Assembly: GCA_017534835.1 (NCBI GenBank)
Contig: JAFXVT010000060.1
Span: 1-41,888 of the forward strand
DNA from: Ruminococcus sp.
GTDB lineage: Bacteria; Bacillota; Clostridia; Oscillospirales; Ruminococcaceae
Direction: 5' to 3'
DNA length: 41,888 nt
Part shown: piece by piece, positions 23,599-31,141 of the stretch
Position numbering within the stretch: the stretch's first letter is position 1
Layout: each line of letters begins with the position of its first letter
Program-made: the position numbers and the translations under genes
Notes under the pieces: generated by a model
What the model was told of the DNA's origin: nothing
Databases searched by the model: none
The model's input: only the letters and a program-made list of their open reading frames with translations

Positions 23599-26037
23599 AT
23601 GGATAAGTACATTGGCAAAAAGCTTGAAGGCAGATATGAGATAACGGAGCTCATCGGCGTCGGCGGAATGGCTGAGGTCTACAAGGGAACTGACGTTATC
23701 GACAACAAGGCTGTCGCTATCAAGATCCTCAAAAAGGAGTATGCCGAGAACGAGGAGTTCCTAAGACGCTTCAGGAACGAGTCAAAGGCTGTAGCAGTTC
23801 TCTCGCACCCGAATATCGTCAAGATTTACGATATGGGCTTCTCGGACAAGCTCCAGTACATCGTTATGGAGTACATCGACGGTATCACTCTCAAGGAGTA
23901 CATCGAGGAGGAGAAGGTCCTCACATGGAAGGATACCGTACATTTCGTCATCCAGATACTCCGCGCTCTCCAGCACGCCCACGATAAGGGCATCGTTCAC
24001 CGCGATATAAAGCCGCAGAACATTATGATGTTCAGCGACGGAACTATCAAGGTCATGGACTTCGGCATCGCCAAGTTCGCTCGTGAGGAGGGCAAGACAG
24101 CTACCGATCAGGCTATCGGAAGCGTACATTACATCAGCCCAGAGCAGGCGAGCGGAAGCGTTACCGACGCCAAGAGCGACATCTACTCCGTCGGAGCTAT
24201 GATGTATGAGATGCTCACAGGAAGAAAGCCCTTCGACAGCGACAACCCCGTTGCTATCGCTGTTATGCATATGCACGATATCCCCGAGCGCCCGAGAGCT
24301 ATCAATCCCGATATTCCCGACGGTCTCGAGGAGATAGTCCTCAAGGCTATGGAAAAGGCTCCCGAGGACAGATACCAGACCACCGCGGATATGATCGCGG
24401 ACATCGAAAAGTTCAAGGCTGATCCGACAACTACATTCGGATATTATGTTGAAGAGGGTACAGACGACGCTGAGAATACACGCTTCTTCAATACACAGCA
24501 GTCTGTCGCTCACGATAACGCCCCGGAGGGCTCGGTCTCTCTCGCAAAGGAGCAGGCAGCTCCGCAGCAGCCCGTCTATGCAGGCGTTCCGGCAGGACAG
24601 GCTCAGTACGGCGGTCAGCAGCCCTATGGTCAGCCGCAGTATCCCCAGCAGCCCTACGGCAGCGGCTACGTTGACGATTACTATGAGGACGAAGATGAGG
24701 ACGATGAGCCTGAGCGTTCATCACTCGTTATCCCTGTTCTCACAGCAGTAGTCGTAGTCGTTATCATAGTCGGCGTTATCATAATCTCGCTCCTCTTCAC
24801 CGATATGCTCAAGAGCACATCTCAGAAGAACGACTGGAAAATGCCCGATGTCGTTGGTATGGACTTCAACGACGCTGTTGCGAAGTACGGCAACAATATC
24901 CAGTTCAAGGAGGACGGACAGGAATACAACGAGGCTGATGTCGGAGTTATCATCGATCAGGATCCTCCTGCTGAGACAGAGTTCAAGAAGGGCGCTGTCC
25001 TCAAGGTAAAGATCAGTAAGGGTATGCAGACTGTTGAAGTGCCCAACGTTATCGATATGAACGCTGAGCTCGCAAAGGATACCCTCACAGGAAAGGGACT
25101 CAAGTGCGAGATAAGGAATTCCTCAAGCACCAAGAAGAAGGGCTATGTCATCAAGACCGAGCCTGAGGCAGGTCAGGAGGTACACAAGGATTCAACTGTT
25201 ATCCTCTACGTCAGCATGGGCGAGGAGGCAGGACAGGTACAGGTAGATGACTGGGTAGGAAAGTCCATCGACGATGCCAAGATGCTCGCCGAGTACAACG
25301 GACTCAAGGTTACTACCAAGGGCGTTGCTTCCTATGAGAAGGAAGGCACAGTCGTTAAGCAGAGCCTCAAGAAGGGCGATAAGGTAGAGACAGGTACAGA
25401 GATACTCTTTGAATTCAGCGACGGTACCAACCCTGACGGCGTTATCCCGTTCACTGTGAACTTCCCCGTAAATGCATACGGACGCTTCACTATCAGCTTT
25501 ATGATAAGAAATGCAGACGGTACTATGGATACTCAGGATACTCAGACATTCTTCCTTCCTGACTATCAGAGCCTGACATATGATGTAAAGGGCTCGGGTG
25601 AGGACGCTATAGTACAGGTAATGCTCACAAACCTAAATAACAACAAGCACGCTGCTATCGGAACATACAAGTTCAACTTCGCGGACAGCACATATTCGCT
25701 CCAGTCCGGCGGAGACATCGATTCAGCATTCCAGCAGGTAGAGGGCTTCCCGCAGGAGGAGACAACTGCTGCAACAGAAGCTCCCACAGAGCCTACTCAA
25801 AGTGCAAATACCGTTTCGGTACCGAGCCTCATAGGTCTTGATCTCAATTATGCGATCAGCCTCTATGGCAGCGACTTCAATATCGTTTCCAATGGTAGCC
25901 AGAGCTCAGGCTATAATCCTAATACCATAATCTGGCAGAGCTACACCGACGGAACTGAGCTCGAAAAGGGTTCGACGATTACTGTTACCCTGAGTTCAGG
26001 TCCTGAGCAGCCTTCAGAGCAGGGACAGGAATGGTAA
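23599..26037 (+). CDS. prkC: PASTA-domain Ser/Thr protein kinase
   Basis: 812 residues. The cytoplasmic kinase domain (about 10-275) has GVGGMAEVY, the AIKIL lysine, HRDIKPQN, DFG and SPEQ. A Gln/Pro-rich linker leads to one membrane helix (about 374-400). Outside lie PASTA repeats starting near 411, 477 and 547, then an insert of about 100 residues (614-717) that is not PASTA-like, a Thr/Glu linker and a fourth PASTA unit (737-800). PASTA units bind muropeptides or lipid II, linking wall state to phosphorylation. The extra domain between repeats three and four is uncommon. The ATG has GGAAGG upstream and the gene overlaps rsgA by 7 nt. Confidence 0.95.
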   Translation: MDKYIGKKLEGRYEITELIGVGGMAEVYKGTDVIDNKAVAIKILKKEYAENEEFLRRFRNESKAVAVLSHPNIVKIYDMGFSDKLQYIVMEYIDGITLKEYIEEEKVLTWKDTVHFVIQILRALQHAHDKGIVHRDIKPQNIMMFSDGTIKVMDFGIAKFAREEGKTATDQAIGSVHYISPEQASGSVTDAKSDIYSVGAMMYEMLTGRKPFDSDNPVAIAVMHMHDIPERPRAINPDIPDGLEEIVLKAMEKAPEDRYQTTADMIADIEKFKADPTTTFGYYVEEGTDDAENTRFFNTQQSVAHDNAPEGSVSLAKEQAAPQQPVYAGVPAGQAQYGGQQPYGQPQYPQQPYGSGYVDDYYEDEDEDDEPERSSLVIPVLTAVVVVVIIVGVIIISLLFTDMLKSTSQKNDWKMPDVVGMDFNDAVAKYGNNIQFKEDGQEYNEADVGVIIDQDPPAETEFKKGAVLKVKISKGMQTVEVPNVIDMNAELAKDTLTGKGLKCEIRNSSSTKKKGYVIKTEPEAGQEVHKDSTVILYVSMGEEAGQVQVDDWVGKSIDDAKMLAEYNGLKVTTKGVASYEKEGTVVKQSLKKGDKVETGTEILFEFSDGTNPDGVIPFTVNFPVNAYGRFTISFMIRNADGTMDTQDTQTFFLPDYQSLTYDVKGSGEDAIVQVMLTNLNNNKHAAIGTYKFNFADSTYSLQSGGDIDSAFQQVEGFPQEETTAATEAPTEPTQSANTVSVPSLIGLDLNYAISLYGSDFNIVSNGSQSSGYNPNTIIWQSYTDGTELEKGSTITVTLSSGPEQPSEQGQEW

Positions 26038-26912
26038 GCGCTGAAACAAAAAGCGGAATAATAATCAAATGCTTCGGGGGACTCTACACTGTGGAGTCCC
26101 CTGACGGTATTTTAGAGTGCAAGGCGAGGGGAGTATTCCGCGCCAAGGGTATAAATCCGGCAGTCGGCGACAGCGTTACGCTCACCGACGGCATCATCAC
26201 TGAGATAGGCGAGCGCCGGAATTATATCGTAAGACCGCCCCTTGCAAATCTCGACCAGCTCCTTTTCGTAGTGTCGACCGTCAGTCCGGCACCGAATCAG
26301 CTCCTTCTCGATAAGTTCATCGCTATCGCCGAATATAAGGGCATCGAGCCGGTCGTTATCATCACAAAAACAGACCTCTGCGACGGGAGTGCCGTCCGCG
26401 AGGTCTATGACAAGATCGGTATAAAAGCTATAGAGGTCGATTACAGCAACGAGAGAACCGTTGAGAGCGTCCGTGAGCTGCTGAGCGGCAAGATAAGCGC
26501 ATTTGCCGGCAACTCCGGAGCAGGAAAGTCCACGCTCCTCAACGCTATCGACCCGAGCCTTGACCTTGAGACAGGCGAGATAAGCCGCAAGCTCGGCAGA
26601 GGCAGACATACCACCCGTCACGCTGTCCTGTACAAGCTCGACAGCGGCGGATATATCGCTGATACTCCCGGATTTTCCGCATTCGAGACGAACCGCTATG
26701 ACATTATCCGCAAGGAGGAGCTTGCCGGCTGCTTCCGCGAATTTGCGGAGTATATCGACAAATGCCGCTTCCGCGACTGCTCGCACACCTGCGAGAAGGG
26801 CTGTGCAGTCGTCGGGGCAGTGGAGCAGGGCATCATACCGAAGGTGCGCCATGAGAGCTACTGTGCGATGTACGAGGAGGCAAAACAGCTGAAGGAGTGG
26901 GAGCTGAAATGA
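26031..26912 (+). CDS. rsgA: Ribosome small-subunit-dependent GTPase A
   Basis: A late 30S maturation GTPase. It has an N-terminal OB-fold, a circularly permuted GTPase (G4 ITKTDL near residue 112, G1 GNSGAGKST near 163, G3 DTPG near 212) and a C-terminal zinc knuckle CRFRDCSHTCEKGC (about 244-258). Length 293 aa. The ATG lies inside the last codons of prkC, so translation is coupled. In Bacillus rpe follows; here thiN follows at once. Confidence 0.95.
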   Translation: MVSAETKSGIIIKCFGGLYTVESPDGILECKARGVFRAKGINPAVGDSVTLTDGIITEIGERRNYIVRPPLANLDQLLFVVSTVSPAPNQLLLDKFIAIAEYKGIEPVVIITKTDLCDGSAVREVYDKIGIKAIEVDYSNERTVESVRELLSGKISAFAGNSGAGKSTLLNAIDPSLDLETGEISRKLGRGRHTTRHAVLYKLDSGGYIADTPGFSAFETNRYDIIRKEELAGCFREFAEYIDKCRFRDCSHTCEKGCAVVGAVEQGIIPKVRHESYCAMYEEAKQLKEWELK

Positions 26913-27529
26913 ATATCTGCCATATCTTCGCAGGCGGTACGCTCGGGAATGTACGCCGCGAATGGCTGGAAGAGCAGAGCGGACTTGTGATATGTGCGGA
27001 CTGCGGTCTGCGGCACGCGGAAAAGCTCGGGATAAAGCCGGATGTTATCGTCGGCGACTTCGATTCCTTCTGCGGAGAGCTTCCCGATGAGCCCGAGATA
27101 CATCGCTCTGTGCCTGAAAAGGACGACACGGATACGATGCTCGCAGTAAAGCTCGCGATAGAGCGCGGCTGCGGACTCATTTACCTCTATGGAGCACTCG
27201 GCGGCGAGCGGTTCGACCACGCTGTTGCAAATCTACAGACGATGATATACGCCCGTGAACACGGCGCAGAGCTTGTCCTGAGAGGAAATGAGACAGTGCG
27301 GCTGCAAGGCGAGGGCGAGCGCAGCTATCCCCGGGAGGACGGCGACAGGTATTTCTCTGTCTTCGCGGTTACGGAAACGGTGGAGATAAAACGTCTCAGC
27401 GGCGTGAAATATCCGCTTGAGGACTACACGATGAGGCGCTCATTCCCTATTGGCGTAAGTAACGAGATAGCGGACGATTCCGCGTTCCTGGCGATAGAGC
27501 GCGGTCTCGCGCTGGTCATACAGTCATAG
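26909..27529 (+). CDS. thiN: Thiamine pyrophosphokinase
   Basis: 206 residues. Transfers pyrophosphate from ATP to thiamine. Key motifs are ICADCGLRHAEKLGIKPDVIVGDFDS (split after residue 25), EKDDTDTMLAVKLAIERG, GALGGERFDH and the C-terminal SNEI. The ATG at 26909 overlaps the rsgA stop (ATGA). I prefer it to an in-frame start four codons upstream because it gives the family N-terminus. It sits directly before spoVM, the same adjacency as in Bacillus subtilis. Confidence 0.93.
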   Translation: MNICHIFAGGTLGNVRREWLEEQSGLVICADCGLRHAEKLGIKPDVIVGDFDSFCGELPDEPEIHRSVPEKDDTDTMLAVKLAIERGCGLIYLYGALGGERFDHAVANLQTMIYAREHGAELVLRGNETVRLQGEGERSYPREDGDRYFSVFAVTETVEIKRLSGVKYPLEDYTMRRSFPIGVSNEIADDSAFLAIERGLALVIQS

Positions 27530-27540
27530 TAACGAAAAAT

Positions 27541-27585
27541 CCTCCTGTGAATATAATGGAGTATATCACAGAAGGAGGGATACAT
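27541..27585 (+). promoter_or_regulatory. Stem-loop covering the spoVM ribosome-binding site
   Basis: CCTCCTGTGA (27541-27550) can pair with TCACAG-AAGGAGG (27567-27579), which contains the spoVM Shine-Dalgarno sequence. The folded form would hide the site. Whether this controls translation or is an accident of two purine-rich and pyrimidine-rich segments is not known. Confidence 0.45.
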
Positions 27586-27669
27586 ATGAAGATCGTTGTC
27601 ATAAAAAGTCCGAGATTCATATCAGGAGTATTGCGCGCAATATTCGGTATGAAAAAAGACGAGGACTGA
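27586..27669 (+). CDS. spoVM: Stage V sporulation protein M (27 aa)
   Basis: A 27-codon gene with a strong AAGGAGG site 6 nt before the ATG. The peptide begins MKIVVIKSPRFISGVLRAIFG and aligns position by position with Bacillus SpoVM (MKFYTIKLPKFLGGIVRAML), including Pro9, Phe11, Gly14 and Arg17, the residues important for the curved-membrane-sensing amphipathic helix. SpoVM marks the forespore outer membrane and recruits the SpoIVA coat ATPase. Its location just after thiN is the Bacillus order. The charged end MKKDED differs. It suggests the organism can or recently could sporulate. Confidence 0.9.
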   Translation: MKIVVIKSPRFISGVLRAIFGMKKDED

Positions 27670-27684
27670 CCGGATAACCAAAAC

Positions 27685-27759
27685 AGCCCCTTGCCGCTGC
27701 GGTGACGGGGACGGGGCATTGTGGGCGTTTACTGGGTGAAACCTTTCTGAAGAAAGGTT
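27685..27759 (+). repeat. Dispersed GC-rich 3'-UTR repeat, copy A
   Basis: Starts 15 nt after the spoVM stop with AGCCCCTTGCCGCTGC and continues with GACGGGGAC, GGGGCATTGTGGGC, TTACTG and a small hairpin AACCTTT-CTGAAG-AAAGGTT. The same order of elements occurs on the minus strand at 33394-33321, just after the xylB stop. No ORF. Confidence 0.75.
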
Positions 27760-27769
27760 CTTCCTCAGA

Positions 27770-27834
27770 CCCTAAGCATATTCTTAGGGAAGTATATTAT
27801 TTATTATGTCTCCGAGGGAGTGTTCCCTCGGAGA
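27770..27834 (+). terminator. Stem-loops ending the yicC-spoVM operon
   Basis: Two stem-loops: CCCTAAG-CATATT-CTTAGGG (27770-27789) and an 11-bp stem TCTCCGAGGGA-GTGT-TCCCTCGGAGA (27809-27834). The second is followed by ATTTGCTTTAT, a weak T-run, so termination is likely but not certain. Confidence 0.6.
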
Positions 27835-27850
27835 TTTGCTTTATCTGGCG

Positions 27851-29170
27851 TTAATTCTTAAATGTCTCGATCATAATCGCGTCGAGTTTGATTTCCTTGT
27901 CTGTTAAGAATGAGAAGTGAACAGTTATATCGTTCATACAGCTCCTTGAACGTTTTTCCGTCTTTTCATAGACTTCAATTCACCTTATGAACGCTCTGAG
28001 AAGCTGTGGAGTAACTTCCGACACGTCAACGTATTTCTTGGCGTTGTCAATGAATTCTCTGACACACTTCTCCCTTACCGCCAAATAGCTTGTATGTGAG
28101 TCGAGTTCCTGAAGCTTTGTCTTCAGTTCAGACTGCTCTTTCTCATAGCCAGCAGCAAGACTGTCGTAACGCTCCGGAGTTACTCTGCCTGTAACTCTGT
28201 CCATGTAGAGCATACTGATAGCGCTTTCAAGCTGGTTTATCTTTGCTCCATACTCATTACGCAGGGCTTCGCTATTCTTAGTTCGGGACACAGCTTCGTT
28301 TTCACCCTTGCTCATAGCCATCTCGTAGAACTCATCTGAGCGCTCCCTCACATACTTTGTAACTCGCTGTATTGCTTCCAGTACGATCGCATCTACCTCT
28401 TCTTTCCTGATGTAATGGGCAGTGCAGTTGCTCTTGCGCTTTTCATAGCGTCCGCACATAAAGCTGTTGTAGTTCTTTTTGTTGCGGTGAAGATAGAGCC
28501 TTGAACCACATTCACCACAGTACAGGTAGCCTGCGTACTTGTCCATTTCTCCGTTTCCGTTAGCACGCTTTCTGCCGACAAAATGCTTTTGAACAAGCTC
28601 GAACAGTCCTCTGTCAACAATAGCTTCATTTGTATTTTCAAATATCATCACCTTATCAGGACCATTTTTGATACGCTTTTTCAGCTTGTTGGACTTGGTG
28701 TAGGTTTTGAAATTCACGGTGTCTCCGCAGTACATCTGGTTCAGAAGCATACTCCGTACTGTTGCAATTGACCAAGCATAAGGCTTGTCAAGTTTCGGAT
28801 CACCTTAGCGGCTGCCAGTCTTATTGAAGGCGTACACGCTCGGCGACAGCACCTCTTCCTCTTCAAGAGTATTGCATATTTTCTTCATACCGATACCGCT
28901 GGCGTACATCTCAAAGATTCGTTTGACAACAGGTGCAGTCACGGGATCGGGAATAATTCGCTTTTGATCGTTCGGATCTTTCATATACCCATAAGGCAAT
29001 GAAGCTCCGACACGCTCACCCCGTTCTCCCTTAGCTTTCTGTATCGTTCTGATCTTTCTGCTCGTATCCTGTGCAAAGAAATCGTTGAAGTAATTCTTGA
29101 TGCCCGACATATCATTCAAGCCGTTTATGCTGTCAACACCGTCTGAGATAGCTATGAACCGAACGTCGTA
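27851..29170 (-). pseudogene. Large serine recombinase remnant (TnpX-like), N-terminally truncated, two in-frame stops
   Basis: One continuous minus-strand frame encodes the body of a large serine recombinase. It holds the end of the resolvase domain (RFIAISDGVDS, FFAQDTSRKIR), the recombinase domain (GERVGASLPYGYMKDP), the zinc ribbon (CGECGSRLY...CGRY...C) and a coiled coil. The C-terminus is YEKTEKRSRSC. The frame is broken by TAA at 28805-28807 and TGA at 27980-27982. It has no N-terminal catalytic segment with the serine: a stop precedes Tyr at 29170. It therefore cannot make active recombinase. It marks an old integrative element in the gap between spoVM and the ECF operon. Confidence 0.9.
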
Positions 29171-29503
29171 TCACTTGCAAAAAGAAAAATGTGGGAGCAG
29201 TATCCTTTTGCATTTTGGCATAAAAACGCCGCAGTCAGATGTACCGACTGCGGCGTTTGCTCTCTGATATATATTATGGTAACTTTTTTCTTTTTGAATA
29301 AAATGTGGAGACATTTATTTTTCGTTTGCGGAGACTATTTTTGCAAAACATCTTGACTGATGTTTGTTGATACGCTATTATTTAGCTATTGCATCGATTT
29401 ACACAATATAATTAAAATATAAAAATATATTTCAAGGTGCTACACTTTCATTTTTCTGTTGAATATGTAAGTGAATGCATTCATATCGGAGAGGAGGAAA
29501 CCG
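29171..29503 (+). other. Intergenic region before the ECF sigma operon
   Basis: No gene seen. It contains a 13-bp stem-loop at about 29228-29262 (AAACGCCGCAGTC with GACTGCGGCGTTT; five T follow on the minus strand). Two GGAGAC direct repeats lie 23 bp apart (29307 and 29330), each followed by an AT-rich run. A promoter candidate lies at 29353-29381, then a very AT-rich leader of about 120 nt. Confidence 0.6.
29353..29381 (+). promoter_or_regulatory. Possible sigma-A promoter of the ECF operon
   Basis: TTGACT (29353-29358) and TATTAT (29376-29381) with 17 bp between them. An autoregulated ECF promoter would look different; I could not pick one out with confidence. Confidence 0.4.
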
Positions 29504-30064
29504 ATGACTCACAGCGAGTACCGTCTGTTATTGAAAACGGACAGGACAAAAGCTCAGCAGGCGCTGTTCAATGAGTATCTGAACTATGTTTATGCAATAG
29601 CTTACAATTGTCTTCATAGCTGCGGAAGCCGAGAAGACATTGGCGACTGTGTTCTGGACGTATTCATGGACGTTTTCTCCTCTTATGACGAAAAAGGTGA
29701 TTTATCAGGCGATATAAAGGGCTTTATCGGCACTGTCGCTTTCAGAAAGGCTGCTAATTACTATCGTAAGCTGTACAGAAACGGTGTCGGAGTTCCTTTG
29801 GACGAATACGCAGAAGCTATACCTTCTGACGAAAATATAGCTGTAACAACCGAGAACAGTGAACTCGGAACGATACTGCTCGACCTGATAGAAGGTCTCG
29901 GCAAGCCTGACTCTACCATAATAATTGAGAAATTCTACTATGGCAGGAGCTCGCTTGAAATATCGAAAATCGTGCATATATCGCCGATAATGGTAAGAGT
30001 CCGATGCAGCCGTGCATTAAAGAAGCTGAGAAAGCTGCTTGCGGACAAAGATATTACGATGTGA
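29504..30064 (+). CDS. ECF-type RNA polymerase sigma factor
   Basis: 186 residues with sigma-70 region 2 (ALFNEYLNYVYAIAYNC, DCVLDVFMDVF, GFIGTVAFRKAANYYRK; about 18-90) and region 4 (IIIEKFYYGRSSLEISKIVHISPIMVRVRCSRALKKLRK; split, about 140-180, helix-turn-helix). This is the short two-domain layout of extracytoplasmic-function sigma factors. The ATG at 29504 has GAGGAGG 6 nt upstream; an earlier in-frame ATG lacks one. It is followed 12 nt later by a membrane protein placed as its anti-sigma factor. Base composition is more AT-rich than in the central operon, fitting an acquired island. Confidence 0.9.
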   Translation: MTHSEYRLLLKTDRTKAQQALFNEYLNYVYAIAYNCLHSCGSREDIGDCVLDVFMDVFSSYDEKGDLSGDIKGFIGTVAFRKAANYYRKLYRNGVGVPLDEYAEAIPSDENIAVTTENSELGTILLDLIEGLGKPDSTIIIEKFYYGRSSLEISKIVHISPIMVRVRCSRALKKLRKLLADKDITM

Positions 30065-30076
30065 ATGGAGGTCAGT

Positions 30077-31141
30077 ATGAAAAAGCTTGATCTGAAAATA
30101 CTCGAAAATGCCGACAGACAGGCAGTCGAACGGCTTGCTGAGTTGTGTCCGTCAGCAGGTGAAAGAGAAAGAAAAATACTGTGGCACAGACTTGAAAGCC
30201 GATGTAAAGACAACAAATATGCATATTCTGTGGAGGGCGTTGATACCTGCAAGCGTTCCGCAATTCATTATTTTAATATGGCGGCTATGTGTGCAGCGGT
30301 CATTCTTATCATCACGGGGAGCATATTTGGTCTGAAAAGACTCAAAGCTCCGGACAATACGGTCTCTCCGTCCGTTGAGGTGATAACTGCCGCGGCAACT
30401 GAAATGGCTTCAAATGATAAAACAGATGCACAGACTGAGCTCGTCCTGAAAATGCTGAACAGTATAGACTACTACGACAAGGTCTCCGGAAGGCTTGTTG
30501 AAAAAGGCAATGGCAACAGCTTCAACGATGTAGAATTTGAAGTTGACCTGACGACTGCACGCTCTTACAGCCATATCAGGCAATGCTGGACAGACTCGCC
30601 CGAATCGGCTATAAACGGAGATGTTTCCAGCGCAGAACTTATCACAGATGAAAATTATACCTATGATTTTATCAGATACAGCGACGGGAACAGCGTATTC
30701 ACCTACAATCTGGCATCAAAGAAAAAAGAATACATTTCCCCCTCCGTCAAGCGGGCTGATTCTGAAAAGATACCCGATGAGGAGCGCCGTGAGGGAAAAA
30801 GCCATAACTTGTGGTGGAAATGGCGTACAGATCCGCTGAACTGCGAACACGCTTCACACAGTCTGTTTCCGCAGCTTATAGTCAGCACAGCACTGGACGA
30901 TCAGGATAAATGGCAGATAGACGGTATTCAGACTTACATCGGCAGAGAATGTACAGCCGTAAGCGGCAAGGACGGAAGCTTCACAGCGCTCATTGACACA
31001 CAGACAGGCGTGCTTCTGAAATACGTTGCGACTGATAGTAATGGTGAGATATGCGACTATATCTGCGTTCAGAGCATTGCATTCGACGATGAAGCTGACG
31101 AAGTCCGTGAGTTCGATTTTACGGAAAGTGAGGCTGATTAA
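30077..31141 (+). CDS. Membrane anti-sigma factor (putative) with RseB/LolA-like outer domain
   Basis: 354 residues: a cytoplasmic segment of about 65 residues rich in charged helices, one membrane helix (about 66-86), then a large outside domain. The outside part has repeated beta-strand phrases such as TYDFIRYSDGNSVFTYNL, TYIGRECTAVSGKDGSFTALID and GVLLKYVATDSNGEICDY. These resemble the outer-membrane-lipoprotein-sensor fold of RseB/MucB. Position right after an ECF sigma gene and this topology argue for an anti-sigma role; there is no recognisable zinc-binding anti-sigma motif. The ATG at 30077 follows GGAGG by 6-7 nt. The stop (TAA) directly abuts the next ATG. Confidence 0.7.
   Translation: MKKLDLKILENADRQAVERLAELCPSAGERERKILWHRLESRCKDNKYAYSVEGVDTCKRSAIHYFNMAAMCAAVILIITGSIFGLKRLKAPDNTVSPSVEVITAAATEMASNDKTDAQTELVLKMLNSIDYYDKVSGRLVEKGNGNSFNDVEFEVDLTTARSYSHIRQCWTDSPESAINGDVSSAELITDENYTYDFIRYSDGNSVFTYNLASKKKEYISPSVKRADSEKIPDEERREGKSHNLWWKWRTDPLNCEHASHSLFPQLIVSTALDDQDKWQIDGIQTYIGRECTAVSGKDGSFTALIDTQTGVLLKYVATDSNGEICDYICVQSIAFDDEADEVREFDFTESEAD

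Noticed and set aside
28805-28807. Stop-codon readthrough or recoding in the serine recombinase
   Set aside because: A second in-frame stop of a different type (TGA at 27980) and the missing catalytic N-terminus fit gene decay better than recoding.
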